This document shows, one piece after another, positions 31,409-41,235 of a stretch of 64,000 nt of DNA. The notes beneath the pieces were generated by a model. The model was not told the origin of the DNA. It made no database searches and worked only from the letters and a program-made list of their open reading frames with translations. The stretch covers positions 580,937 through 644,936 of the forward strand of contig NW_027461514.1 of the NCBI RefSeq assembly GCF_024713945.1. Direction: 5' to 3'. Made by a program: the position numbers and the translations under genes. Source of the stretch: Dermatophagoides farinae (lineage: Eukaryota; Arthropoda; Arachnida; Sarcoptiformes; Pyroglyphidae). Every line of letters begins with the position of its first letter. The first letter of the stretch is position 1.

Positions 31409-32539
31409 TTAATCAGTAAGCGTAGCCTGTTGTTGCTCTTCCTCCTCTAACTCGTTAAATAACGAAGTTCGCAGCTCAGCCTCACTAATAAGGATATTGT
31501 AGTCCCACAACAACTTGAGTGTAACTGCAATAAGTTGAGCTTCAAACCTTCGCATTTCACTTAAAAATTCGACTCGAATCGAGCTTACAGAATTTTCATA
31601 TTCAAATTTAAGCATTTTGTTCTCTTGTTTCAAGGAGGCGAATTCGTTGGCGTAGTCATACAACTTTTCCTCGACCATTTCGCTCACCTGTGTATCCCGC
31701 TCGTCTTTGAGTTTTTTGAGCTCAACTTCTAATTTCACATATCGATCGCTCAGCTCTTTTATTTTCTGGTTTGAGTCTTCTTGCGCTTTGTTGGCAAGAT
31801 AGCGATACCCAACTATGATGTCTTTAATTTTATCTTTACAATCTTTTTCAAAAGCTTTACAAGCTTTTTGGCTGTTGTCATATATTTGTTTCTCTAACTG
31901 GTTCGCATACGCTCGCGCTTTTTTTGCAATGTTCATAGCTTCCTGCGAAACCGACTTGTATTTATTTAAAATTTCTTCGAAATTATGCACGAGTTTTTCT
32001 CTGTAAACTAAATTTTCTTGAACGACATCATTACGAGCTTTTTCTAAACGTTCTTCATAAGCTTCACATATTCTTTTGTTATTTTCTCTTTCTTCTATCA
32101 ATAGCTCCAGAAGTTGATCCGTATTAGTTGTATTAGCAACCAACATGCTAGAGTTATCAGGCTTATCGTATGCATCATTTTTTTCTGTGTTTTTGTCAAA
32201 AGCATTTTCATTTTTATTTTCTTGTTCGTCGACACGATTTGGGGCCGTTTTGTTTGAATTATCCAAACCTTGCAATGGCATCGATTTTTTCAACTCAGAT
32301 TCGATGAGTTTATCTAGTGATGGTTTTAACTTAGGTAAAACAATTGATTTGAGAAAATTTTTTCCAGGTTGCTTTTTAGAAGCCTCATCTACTCCGTCAT
32401 GTAAAGTATCGCTCGGCTCATAACTATTTTTATTAGCAAAATTAAGTTTGGAGCCATTACCCACATCGTATTTAGATTTCGACAATGGAACTTCTTTTAT
32501 CTCATTATAATCATTTAAATTATCTGTAGTTTTGTTCAT
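31409..32539 (-). CDS. Coiled-coil protein of unknown function
   Basis: A 376-residue single-exon protein. The first ~135 residues are polar and Asn/Asp/Lys-rich, with no fold visible. Residues ~140-365 form a long coiled coil (LLELLIEERENNKRICEAYEERLEKA through KLEVELKKLKDERDTQVSEMVEEKL). The end is acidic (FNELEEEEQQQATLTD). There are no membrane spans, no signal peptide and no catalytic motif. Such architecture fits cytoskeletal or tethering proteins, but no family can be named. It is divergent from the DHHC gene; a 40-bp palindrome lies between the two starts. Confidence 0.75.
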   Translation of the reverse strand: MNKTTDNLNDYNEIKEVPLSKSKYDVGNGSKLNFANKNSYEPSDTLHDGVDEASKKQPGKNFLKSIVLPKLKPSLDKLIESELKKSMPLQGLDNSNKTAPNRVDEQENKNENAFDKNTEKNDAYDKPDNSSMLVANTTNTDQLLELLIEERENNKRICEAYEERLEKARNDVVQENLVYREKLVHNFEEILNKYKSVSQEAMNIAKKARAYANQLEKQIYDNSQKACKAFEKDCKDKIKDIIVGYRYLANKAQEDSNQKIKELSDRYVKLEVELKKLKDERDTQVSEMVEEKLYDYANEFASLKQENKMLKFEYENSVSSIRVEFLSEMRRFEAQLIAVTLKLLWDYNILISEAELRTSLFNELEEEEQQQATLTD

Positions 32540-32633
32540 TTGATCATGTTTTTAATGACCGCTCTTGCATGTTTCATTGCACCTAGTATAACATTATTGA
32601 TATCAAAACCATAATACCTCTTTTAAATTACTA

Positions 32634-32673
32634 CAGCGGTTAATCAACAGTCTTGACTGTTGATTAACCGCTG
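32634..32673. repeat. 40-bp palindrome (19-bp arms, 2-nt spacer)
   Basis: CAGCGGTTAATCAACAGTC is followed by TT and its exact reverse complement. It is the longest perfect inverted repeat I noticed. It lies in the 266-bp spacer between divergently transcribed genes, 95 bp from one start codon and 133 bp from the other. It could be a dimeric transcription-factor site, a cruciform or a hairpin in one 5' UTR. Confidence 0.95.
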
Positions 32674-32805
32674 TTCATTTTCATCAACAACTTGAATTCA
32701 TAAAATCCTTCGGCGCATTTTTTGAGACCTAATAATTTTAATATTTAAAAACTAATTATAAGCCTTCCCACTACCTCGTCACCAACATGACGTGAAACTA
32801 CTTCA

Positions 32806-33543
32806 ATGAACCTTTTACAAATACATTATGTTTTAGCATTTTCATTTACTTCTGCAGTAGGGATTGCTTTATGTCTTGTAATTTATATTTTTTTAGTGTT
32901 GAAAACACTAAAAGCCTGGAAGCTGCTCTTAACTGTATACTTAATACTCAACTTTCTTACTTCTTATTTTTTACTTTTGAAAAGGCCGCTTGCAAAGTGT
33001 CCTTTACTTGTCACAATGGACGAGATCTATCGGGTTTGCTATTTTGACCCACAGCCCGTCGTTAAAGTAAAACGAGCGCATCATTGTTCTTGTTGCAAAC
33101 GTTGCGTTATCAGCTTAGATCATCATTGTTTTTTTATTGGAAAATGTATTGGAAAAGGAAACTTGGCTTACTTTTTTCAATTTCTGTACTGGGCTTTTCT
33201 CAGCTCATTGAGCGTGAGTCTCACGTTGCGCACTGCAATATTTTTTTTAGCAAAAAACAAAGATGCAATAACCCATAAACCGTTCGCAAAACTGATTAAT
33301 TTGTTCATTAACCCAATTTTCGCGCTATCAGTTTTATGTTGCGTATGCAGCTCGTTACTTCTATTGCTTGAAACGTATGCGGTCATAAAAAATAAAACAT
33401 TATTGGAATTCAAATACAAAACCCTGGCCGCAAACTCTGAGCGATCTGAAACTTCTACGTTATTTAATGATCTAAAAACCGCAAGATTGTTTTCAGTTTT
33501 AACTCTGTTAATTAGCAGTAACTTTTATCATAAGTCTGTGTGA
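32806..33543 (+). CDS. DHHC palmitoyltransferase
   Basis: A 245-residue integral membrane S-acyltransferase that attaches palmitate to cysteines of cytosolic proteins. Two N-terminal spans (YVLAFSFTSAVGIALCLVIY, LLTVYLILNFLTSYFLLL) precede the cysteine-rich domain: HHCSCCKRCVISLDHHCFFIGKCIGKGN, with the catalytic DHHC and zinc-binding Cys/His. Two more spans follow (FFQFLYWAFLSSLSVSL, LFINPIFALSVLCCVC). The protein is short for the family and ends soon after the fourth span, but no catalytic element is missing. A two-codon upstream ORF (ATG ACG TGA at 32787) precedes the start. There is no intron; the stop is TGA. Confidence 0.92.
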   Translation: MNLLQIHYVLAFSFTSAVGIALCLVIYIFLVLKTLKAWKLLLTVYLILNFLTSYFLLLKRPLAKCPLLVTMDEIYRVCYFDPQPVVKVKRAHHCSCCKRCVISLDHHCFFIGKCIGKGNLAYFFQFLYWAFLSSLSVSLTLRTAIFFLAKNKDAITHKPFAKLINLFINPIFALSVLCCVCSSLLLLLETYAVIKNKTLLEFKYKTLAANSERSETSTLFNDLKTARLFSVLTLLISSNFYHKSV

Positions 33544-33821
33544 CTAGATCAAGCTGAATTTCGCTTACGTTGACAGTTGTTTATTATTAGAAATTGAGTT
33601 TTGTCTAATTTGACAAAAATTAATAATAAGAAATTCACATAATCGAGGTTTATGGATTTAGAAAAATAAACTTTTCAAGTAAACTACAACTAATATTAAA
33701 TTAATCTAAGTATTACGAGAAGAAGCACAGCGGAAAAAAGGAGCAACCACACAAACATAAACTAAGTTTGTTACGCATTCATAATAATAAAACTCGTAAT
33801 AAAAATTTTAATGGACCGAAA

Positions 33822-36800
33822 ATGAACGACTCTTTTAGCAATGATTCACAAGAGTCGACGCGTTTTCAAAACTTTGAACAAGTTCCTTCGAATTTGGTGC
33901 ATCTCAACGAAATAACCCAAAACAGCATAATTAACTGTTTAAAAACACGTTATCTTTATAACGAAATATATACTGAATGTGGACCTATTTTAATAGCTAT
34001 CAATCCTCACAGGGAAGTTGCGTCTCTATACACGGACGAATTGCAAGAAACTTATTTTGCTGAAATCCAGAAAAACTTTTCTGAAAAAAATCTGGTTTCG
34101 ATCAAACCTCACGTGTACAAAATGACCACTAAAGCTTTGTTTAACATGTTTGCGGAAAATCGATCTCAATCAATTATCATCAATGGAGAAAGCGGTTCGG
34201 GTAAAACAGAAACTTCTAAAGCAATTATATCGTTTTTATCAAACTTAAACAGGTCGATCGGAGTGAACTCCAACTTAGAATCCTTAATCATCAAATACAA
34301 TGATGTTTTTGAAATGTTTGGTAACGCCAAAACAATCCAGAACCACAATTCGTCGCGTTTTGGCAAGTTCATACAATTTTACTACGATCCTGAAAAAAAA
34401 ACGATTAACAATATTAAAATAAAAACCTATCTCTTGGAGACCACAAGGGTTTGTATCCAGAACCGAAATGAAAACACGTTTCATGTTTTTTATAAGTTAT
34501 TTTCGTACGGCGTTCAGCAAACATCCGAAATGCACAAAAAACAGGTGAGGCTCAAACTTTACTCATTGTTGAACCTGCATCCATCCGAGATAAACTTAGA
34601 CAAGATTATCAAGTCCGACTATATAAGCAATTATGAATATGATGAAAAGCAAGTAACGGAAGAAGCACAGGAATTCACTCAGGTATGCCAGCTGCTGAGT
34701 TCTTTGGTTGATAACAAAAACGAATTCATAACCATTTTACAACTTATTATCGCTATATTATTGATTGGATCTATAAAACTTCAACAAAAGACAAGTTCTT
34801 CTACTTTAACTAAAGAGTCTGAACAAATCATACAGAACATTTCTTTTCTGTTAGAAGTTTTTCCACTAAGTTTCACTGAGCTGCTGACAAAACACCAACT
34901 AGCTGCCGGCAGTTCTAATTTCATCAAGGAACTTGACACCAAACAAGCATACTTTATCAGAGACACGCTGGCTCAGATATTGTACCAATATCTTTTTGAG
35001 TTTATTGTCTATAAAATCAACAAAAGGTTCAGCTCTGGAAATGTCACAATGAATGAATATCCTTTCTTTGGGATACTCGACATTTTTGGGTTTGAAATTT
35101 TTACAAAAAATTCGTTAGAACAACTTTGTATTAACTACACAAACGAGCGACTTCAAGATATTTTTAATGAGCAAGTTAACAGATATGAAGAAACCTTATA
35201 TCTCAATGAGAACGTCTCACTTGCTTCAAATAGACTTGACAACTCGAGCATTATTAAGGTGTTTAATCAGCCAAACAACTTGTTTATTTTATTAGAAGAT
35301 GAAGGGCGACTTCCCGGCGGAAACGATCAGCGGTTCATTGAACATCTTAAAACAAACCGCGACTTTCATCCGGTTATTCAATTTGAAATAAACAAAAAGT
35401 TCTTACAAGATACTGAATTTATCGTATGCCATACCATTGGTGCGGTCAAATATGACAGTACTAATTTCTTAAAAAAAAACCACAACCATTATAAGACTTC
35501 AATAATTAATTTCCTACGTCAGTCTAGCTTGGAAAAAAAGCTAGATTTTAGTTTCGATATTATCGATGCGCCAATGAACAAGAAAAAACATTCCGTCAAA
35601 ACAATCAGTAGTCAGTTTAAGCAGCAATTGGACTCGCTCATTGAAATAATACAAAGCACTAACATCCAGTTTATTCGTTGCATCAATCCTAACCACAGTT
35701 TCACCCCCTTTCATATTGATGAAACGATTTTTTCAGAGCAGATCAAAAATAACAGCATTTTTACTATCACAAACTTATGTAAGAATGGGTACACTTATAA
35801 ATTTGAACACAAGTTTTTTATTAATTTTGTCAAACCCATTTTATTATTAGGACTTAGTACAAGTCCAATTACAAAACAGTCTGTTGAAGTGTTATCACGC
35901 GAATCAAGAAGTTTAGTGCTACAGAAGATCAAATTAGAGCAATACTACGAAGCGCTTAACGAAGTTAAGAAACACTTGAAAAATAATGAATACGATTTTT
36001 TGCTTGGCAAAACTTTGGTTTTTTTAACAAACGAAGCGTACAAAGTTTATTGGTCCGCCGTAAAGTTTAGTTTCGCTTATGCAGCTACTCGTATTAACGC
36101 AAAAATAAAACAAATTCTACAGCAAAGAGCTGTGCGCACAAAAATAAGCTCGATCCTGGTAATTCAAAAATATAGTCGTAGACATTTAGTTAAGACCGCT
36201 TTCATTTCAAAGTTAAAAGCAGTAGCTCGTCTCCAAAACTTTTGTTTAATGTGTATTTCTAATTGTAACTTACGAAAGTTTTATAAACTCGATTCTAACG
36301 TTAAAAATTTAACAACATTAGTTACACAGTACCATCGAATAAAAGATTTACAAGCAGTTCGTATTCAAAATGTTTGCAGAATGAGAATTACAAGAAACAA
36401 ATATCTAAAAAAAATAGCTGCAATTAAGTACATACAACGTGTTTTTAGAACGAAAATAAAGCCGAAAATTCTAAAACGGACGGTGATACTGGCTAAATCT
36501 GACGTAGAACATTTGGCTGAAATTAGCTTTGCTGACGAAGTCAATAATGAAAATTTGAATCTAAAAAACATCCATGCTTGGCAGAAAGGCTGTGAACCTG
36601 GTTCAAAGTTTCATACGAAAAAGTCAAACCACTTAGAACTTTTAACTTCTGACATTTCTTTTAAAATTTTGTCGCGTCGGCAACTAATCAATAAAAAGTT
36701 TTCGCTAAGTTTTGACGCCAGAGACTGTCTTGGTTCACCCACTTCTAAATATGCAAATCCACTAAAAGCTCTACCTGCAACTAATTGTATATACACTTTT

Positions 36801-38816
36801 AATGCTATTTCTACTCTCAAAAAAGTTTCAACATCAAATGTTTCTATAGGTAAAAACTGCTGGTTGTTTTGGATCCAAAACAAATACTTAGTGACTGTAT
36901 TTGACCAAACTCAAAACTTTAGCAAATCTGCTCGTATGATTGTTAAAAATCCAAACTTAGATCTTGCTTATCTCGAGGATCTAGTTACCAAAGCGTCCAA
37001 AATACTATTTATTCTAAACCATGACGAAGAAGAACAGTTCGCTAAACTTATTGTTACATCAAACGTATTAAAATCTAACCTTAAAACTGTCTCATGTTGT
37101 AATAACATTGACAAAAAAACCATCATCAATTTCATGATTCACGACATAATCGTCAGATATAAACCCAGCGAACAAAAGCATGATAAGCAACAAACTTCTG
37201 AAACTCTTATGGCATCAATCGTAAAACCTGCAGCGGATTTATTTAAATATTTCACAAATAGCTTTCTCAGAAACCGGTCAAATAGTAACTTAAGCGAAAT
37301 ACAGCCAGAGCAAGAAAATCTCAAGCAGTTTGGTGATGAAACTTTGAGCACAATAAACTCACCATCGTTTCCATACTCAAGAAACGAATCTCAGTACATG
37401 TCTTATTTTGATCATACGATAAATGAACCCAGTGATTCTCGTCTGATTGAAACTAACATCAAAAACTGTTGCAATATTAAAGACTATAAAAAATCAAGCA
37501 GGTTATTTTTTGAGGAAAACATCATTACTAGGAAAGTTTCAAAAAATTCTTCGCCGTCGCTTTTGTTACAACAGATCAATCAAGACACATTTGTTCAAGT
37601 GTTTGAATCCCTGGAAGTGAAATTCTTTGTTCTCAAGAAGAAAAAAGAAAAACTGTACAAAATTGTGGATGTTCACTCCGAAAGTTTTTTTCATTTGCTA
37701 AATATCAATAATAATATTGCTGAAAAACCTAATAAAGCATTTTCTTGTTACAATAAAATTTACGAAAAAAGTCACATAGACTTCATATCAGAGCCTTGCA
37801 CGCCAAATAATAGTTTCGTTAAAAAACACGTTTCCAATTCAACTTTACCACTAACAATTCTAACTCCTGAAATCGATAGATCGGGATCATGGTCAACTAA
37901 ACCACTGTCCATATCAAAAAAAATAAATTTTTTTAGTAGACAGTTGCAAACACCAATAAAAAACAAATTTAATCTAACCAGGAAAGACGAAGCAGCACGT
38001 AATAATGCTCTAAAAGCAGCTAAGACAAAAATTTTGGAAGATATCAAAAAAAACATTTATGTCTTAGCAGCATACGACAATAAACTTATGCTAGGAAGTT
38101 TGAATACACAGTTTAAAGATGTGAGTGATCAAGTCGAAGAAACACCTATTTGTTTTAACCCGATTAGTATTGACTTTGTGTCGTATAATTTAATAGTTTC
38201 ATCGGGAGAAAGAACGTTTATGTATATATATTCTTTAGATAACTCTCTAGTACTCAAACAAGAATTAAACCTAAAAAACGCAGTCAAGGTTTCCTTTTTA
38301 AACAGCTTGCTTCTTGTGTCATCAACAAAATCTGACAATACATCTCAAGTCAACATTTATCGCATTAATCTAGCTAAAATAAAGGTCGAACTTATATTGG
38401 AAAAAACATTCGACTATACAATAGTGGATTCCATGATTGGATATGCTGCTAACAGCTATATACTATTCTTAAAAACCAGAAATGACGTAACACTTTTATC
38501 TTTTGAAAATATGCATAGTGCTGAAAAAGCAAAGATCACACAGCTTATTCAGTTGGACACACGATCAGAAACAGAACAGCTAAGTATACAAGGTGCGAAT
38601 TCAGTGTGTTTTATGCAATACAATCTTTTTGAAACGACAGTCACTCTGTTATCAGTTCAGGAAAACAAATCTATTTCCTTAAAATCGATTAAATTAGAAA
38701 ATCCACCGAGAAAAATTGTTTATTACGAACCGTTAAAAGAATTTTTAATAACTAAGACGAGTCCCAAGTCTTCATGTTACCAATACATATTACTTAAACC
38801 CGTACCCAATCTGTAA
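33822..38816 (+). CDS. Unconventional myosin with IQ motifs and propeller-like tail (MyoF-like)
   Basis: A 1,664-residue myosin heavy chain from ATG 33822; the frame is open further upstream but without ATG. The motor domain starts directly at VHLNEITQNSIINCLKTRY with no SH3 subdomain. It has the P-loop GESGSGKTE (about residue 122), switch I-type NHNSSRFGKF, switch II DIFGFEIF (about 420) and the actin-binding FIRCINPNHSF (about 620). Residues ~750-885 hold about five degenerate IQ motifs (VIQKYSRRHLVK, IQNVCRMRITRNKY, IQRVFRTKIKP). A long Ser/Asn-rich linker follows. The last ~250 residues show repeated beta-strand patterns (IYVLAAYDNKLMLGSL, FMYIYSLDN, VNIYRINLAK) like a WD40 or CNH propeller. 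This layout matches apicomplexan MyoF (class XXII), which transports vesicles and positions the plastid. No coiled coil is seen, so it may not dimerise through its tail. Confidence 0.9.
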   Translation: MNDSFSNDSQESTRFQNFEQVPSNLVHLNEITQNSIINCLKTRYLYNEIYTECGPILIAINPHREVASLYTDELQETYFAEIQKNFSEKNLVSIKPHVYKMTTKALFNMFAENRSQSIIINGESGSGKTETSKAIISFLSNLNRSIGVNSNLESLIIKYNDVFEMFGNAKTIQNHNSSRFGKFIQFYYDPEKKTINNIKIKTYLLETTRVCIQNRNENTFHVFYKLFSYGVQQTSEMHKKQVRLKLYSLLNLHPSEINLDKIIKSDYISNYEYDEKQVTEEAQEFTQVCQLLSSLVDNKNEFITILQLIIAILLIGSIKLQQKTSSSTLTKESEQIIQNISFLLEVFPLSFTELLTKHQLAAGSSNFIKELDTKQAYFIRDTLAQILYQYLFEFIVYKINKRFSSGNVTMNEYPFFGILDIFGFEIFTKNSLEQLCINYTNERLQDIFNEQVNRYEETLYLNENVSLASNRLDNSSIIKVFNQPNNLFILLEDEGRLPGGNDQRFIEHLKTNRDFHPVIQFEINKKFLQDTEFIVCHTIGAVKYDSTNFLKKNHNHYKTSIINFLRQSSLEKKLDFSFDIIDAPMNKKKHSVKTISSQFKQQLDSLIEIIQSTNIQFIRCINPNHSFTPFHIDETIFSEQIKNNSIFTITNLCKNGYTYKFEHKFFINFVKPILLLGLSTSPITKQSVEVLSRESRSLVLQKIKLEQYYEALNEVKKHLKNNEYDFLLGKTLVFLTNEAYKVYWSAVKFSFAYAATRINAKIKQILQQRAVRTKISSILVIQKYSRRHLVKTAFISKLKAVARLQNFCLMCISNCNLRKFYKLDSNVKNLTTLVTQYHRIKDLQAVRIQNVCRMRITRNKYLKKIAAIKYIQRVFRTKIKPKILKRTVILAKSDVEHLAEISFADEVNNENLNLKNIHAWQKGCEPGSKFHTKKSNHLELLTSDISFKILSRRQLINKKFSLSFDARDCLGSPTSKYANPLKALPATNCIYTFNAISTLKKVSTSNVSIGKNCWLFWIQNKYLVTVFDQTQNFSKSARMIVKNPNLDLAYLEDLVTKASKILFILNHDEEEQFAKLIVTSNVLKSNLKTVSCCNNIDKKTIINFMIHDIIVRYKPSEQKHDKQQTSETLMASIVKPAADLFKYFTNSFLRNRSNSNLSEIQPEQENLKQFGDETLSTINSPSFPYSRNESQYMSYFDHTINEPSDSRLIETNIKNCCNIKDYKKSSRLFFEENIITRKVSKNSSPSLLLQQINQDTFVQVFESLEVKFFVLKKKKEKLYKIVDVHSESFFHLLNINNNIAEKPNKAFSCYNKIYEKSHIDFISEPCTPNNSFVKKHVSNSTLPLTILTPEIDRSGSWSTKPLSISKKINFFSRQLQTPIKNKFNLTRKDEAARNNALKAAKTKILEDIKKNIYVLAAYDNKLMLGSLNTQFKDVSDQVEETPICFNPISIDFVSYNLIVSSGERTFMYIYSLDNSLVLKQELNLKNAVKVSFLNSLLLVSSTKSDNTSQVNIYRINLAKIKVELILEKTFDYTIVDSMIGYAANSYILFLKTRNDVTLLSFENMHSAEKAKITQLIQLDTRSETEQLSIQGANSVCFMQYNLFETTVTLLSVQENKSISLKSIKLENPPRKIVYYEPLKEFLITKTSPKSSCYQYILLKPVPNL

Positions 38817-38927
38817 AAAAAAATTTTGAGTTTGAGATTTTATATAGGTCGAAAATAATTATTTTGCAAAAAGATTTTTGATTACTTCTCTCGTTAGAAT
38901 CAACATGTCGAGCCCACTAATACTGAC

Positions 38928-40313
38928 ATGCGCAAGGCTGACTTGATTTCCGCTCATCTAGAGATGCCTCCTGACCCACAAGCACAAACTCCTTCACAGC
39001 TAAACACGAACGACGCTGTCGGCACCGCTAACCCTGGTGTTTCCCAATACGTTGAATACAACACCGACAACTCTAACCAGACGCCAAATCAAAATTTTCC
39101 CATAGCTCCGAATTATAGAAACTTTAATCATTCTCAATGTAACTTTATACCGAGGAGTGTCCAAAACATAAACGAAGATGTAGATAACCGCATTATCTAT
39201 GGCCAGTTTCCACCCCAATATCACCAATCGGCAGGGTACAACCGCATGAGTTATTCTAATAACAACTTGCCAGTGCAGGGGTATTTAAATGAGACGCCTG
39301 GAAGGAACATTAACCAAATGGCTTATTATTCGGCGACCAAATATCCAGCGTATTACAGGCCAATTAAAGTGATGCCGCCAAACATGAATGCTAATTTTAA
39401 CCCCCACGTAAATGCAAATTCGAATTTCGCTCACCCAATGAACGCTAACCCTGAAGAACTGAAAAATCGCTTTTTCAAGGTCAAAACCAGACTTATAACG
39501 GCCAACACGCGGATAATCACAATGGTCAAACAAATACAAAAACTCAAAAGTTTTACTCCTCCTGCGTCATCTTCTTCTTATCCGAGCTTTACACTTTTAT
39601 CGCCATCACAAGATGAAATCGTTTACTTTCCGAATAAGTCAGACGCGTCTAGAAGTTTGATTTTTATATATTACAACAAAAACACCGGTATGTTGGCTAC
39701 AAGTGGAACGTCCAGCGAGTACCTAAACGACATCGTAAACAGTTTTAAAAAATTACTAAATCTCACTGATGACGGTCCAAATAACGACTTTATTGTTACT
39801 AACTGTGCCCTTTTTTCAGCTGTTCCGTACAACTACAAAATATGTTTAGACCTCATTTATATCACGCTTAAAGAACACTTTCCACATTGGAATATCACGT
39901 ATGAACCACACTGGTCGCAAGTGTTAGTTATTTCCAGGTCTGATTACATTTGTCTCAAAAACATAAACAACCCGATTAATAGGCTCATCACCCAAGACAT
40001 CGTTAAACTGTCGCTGCTCGAAAAGTCTCTCCACGACATCGACTGTCGAGAGCGACTGGAAGATTTAACATTTTACAAATTTTACCAAGAACATGGCATC
40101 CCGCTTGACACGCCAATTAGCTCCGTCGACGAAATGAGGCCGCTTACTATAGGTTGTGGACGAGAAATAAAGTATATATTAACGCAGTTAACGATTATAA
40201 CACACAGTGAAACGACAGAATCAGAACACTACTGCAACTACGCTCTGTTCATGCCTCTTTTTACCTATTTTACTTGTCCTAACGACAACATGTCATTATA
40301 CGACACTATTTAG
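38928..40313 (+). CDS. Unknown protein with Asn/Pro/Tyr-rich N-terminus
   Basis: A 461-residue single-exon frame. Residues 1-180 are low complexity, rich in Asn, Pro, Tyr and Gln (NYRNFNHSQCNFIP, MPPNMNANFNPHVNANSNF), resembling RNA-binding or phase-separating regions. Residues ~185-460 look globular: a helix (LKNRFFKVKTRLITANTRIITMVKQIQKL), then mixed strands and helices (IVYFPNKSDASRSLIFIYYN, YKICLDLIYITLKEHFPHWNI, YEPHWSQVLVISRSDYICL). I do not recognise the fold or the family. It lies 111 bp after the myosin gene on the same strand. Codon use is GC-richer than the myosin's. Confidence 0.7.
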   Translation: MRKADLISAHLEMPPDPQAQTPSQLNTNDAVGTANPGVSQYVEYNTDNSNQTPNQNFPIAPNYRNFNHSQCNFIPRSVQNINEDVDNRIIYGQFPPQYHQSAGYNRMSYSNNNLPVQGYLNETPGRNINQMAYYSATKYPAYYRPIKVMPPNMNANFNPHVNANSNFAHPMNANPEELKNRFFKVKTRLITANTRIITMVKQIQKLKSFTPPASSSSYPSFTLLSPSQDEIVYFPNKSDASRSLIFIYYNKNTGMLATSGTSSEYLNDIVNSFKKLLNLTDDGPNNDFIVTNCALFSAVPYNYKICLDLIYITLKEHFPHWNITYEPHWSQVLVISRSDYICLKNINNPINRLITQDIVKLSLLEKSLHDIDCRERLEDLTFYKFYQEHGIPLDTPISSVDEMRPLTIGCGREIKYILTQLTIITHSETTESEHYCNYALFMPLFTYFTCPNDNMSLYDTI

Positions 40314-40416
40314 ACATAAAATTTTAAATAATAATAAATGAACCGTCGGAGTAATTATCATTTTTTTAATAAAATTTAAAAAACAGCATCAACCTTTCCT
40401 TACAAACCGAGCAGCG

Positions 40417-41151
40417 ATGTCTAATAAAACCGAAGTCGAAACGTCTGGTTTGAGAACCCAGCCCATGGGGACTATCATGAAAGGAGTTTACATGCCGGAA
40501 ACACAGGCATTTGATCCAGGAGACTTTTGTGTGACTTCTTTTTACAAAAAGTATGTTTCTAAGATTTTGATACCTCATGGTTTAATCAAAGAACGTGTTA
40601 AAAAAATGGCTGAATCTATTTTTCTACACTACTCTAAACTCGACGGAGAGTTTATCATACTGACCACTATGAACGGAGCTTTTGCTTTCTTCGCAACTTT
40701 GAATGAATCTTTGATCGACTATTCGACCGCTAAACAGTGCTTACGCCGTCCGCCCTATTTTGTTGAATTCTTGAAATGCTCCTCCTACTTCGGAACTGAG
40801 CAAGCATCAGACGTGAACTTTTCTTCCGACGTCACTCGTATATTGAACGCGTGCAAAAAGAAACACGTTCTAATTGTCGAAGACCTTATTGACTCTGGGC
40901 ACACCCTTACCAAACTTCGTGAGAATCTCGAAGCTAACGAAACTCTTTCTGTTAAAACGGCATGCTGTTTTTCAAAACGAACCACCAAGTGGAACGGATT
41001 TACGCCTGACTGGGTAGGCTTCGACGTAGACGATCACTTCATCGTAGGTTACGGGTGTGACTTGAACGAATACTTCCGTGACTTACCCCATATTTGCATT
41101 TTCAAAGCCGATAAGATAAACGAATTGCTCGAGGGTAAGCCTCAAGAGTAA
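40417..41151 (+). CDS. HPRT1: Hypoxanthine-guanine phosphoribosyltransferase
   Basis: A 244-residue purine-salvage enzyme that joins hypoxanthine or guanine to PRPP; this is essential where de novo purine synthesis is missing, as in many parasites. The PRPP loop VLIVEDLIDSGHTL is textbook. Upstream are LIPHGLIKERVKKMAESI and the ILTTMNGAFAF loop. Downstream VGFDVDDHFIVGYGCDLNEYFRDLPHI carries the base-binding Val/Asp and final Arg-Asp segment. Length and the ~50-residue N-terminal lead match protist HG(X)PRTs. In the flexible-loop region the sequence has KCSSYFGTEQASD, with the usual Ser-Tyr retained. There is no intron. Confidence 0.95.
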   Translation: MSNKTEVETSGLRTQPMGTIMKGVYMPETQAFDPGDFCVTSFYKKYVSKILIPHGLIKERVKKMAESIFLHYSKLDGEFIILTTMNGAFAFFATLNESLIDYSTAKQCLRRPPYFVEFLKCSSYFGTEQASDVNFSSDVTRILNACKKKHVLIVEDLIDSGHTLTKLRENLEANETLSVKTACCFSKRTTKWNGFTPDWVGFDVDDHFIVGYGCDLNEYFRDLPHICIFKADKINELLEGKPQE

Positions 41152-41235
41152 CAAAATAAATAAACTTATTTAATTTAGTCAACTTTATTTGTAGCTATCT
41201 ATTTTTTAATTATGTGTAGTAATAACGTACTGACT

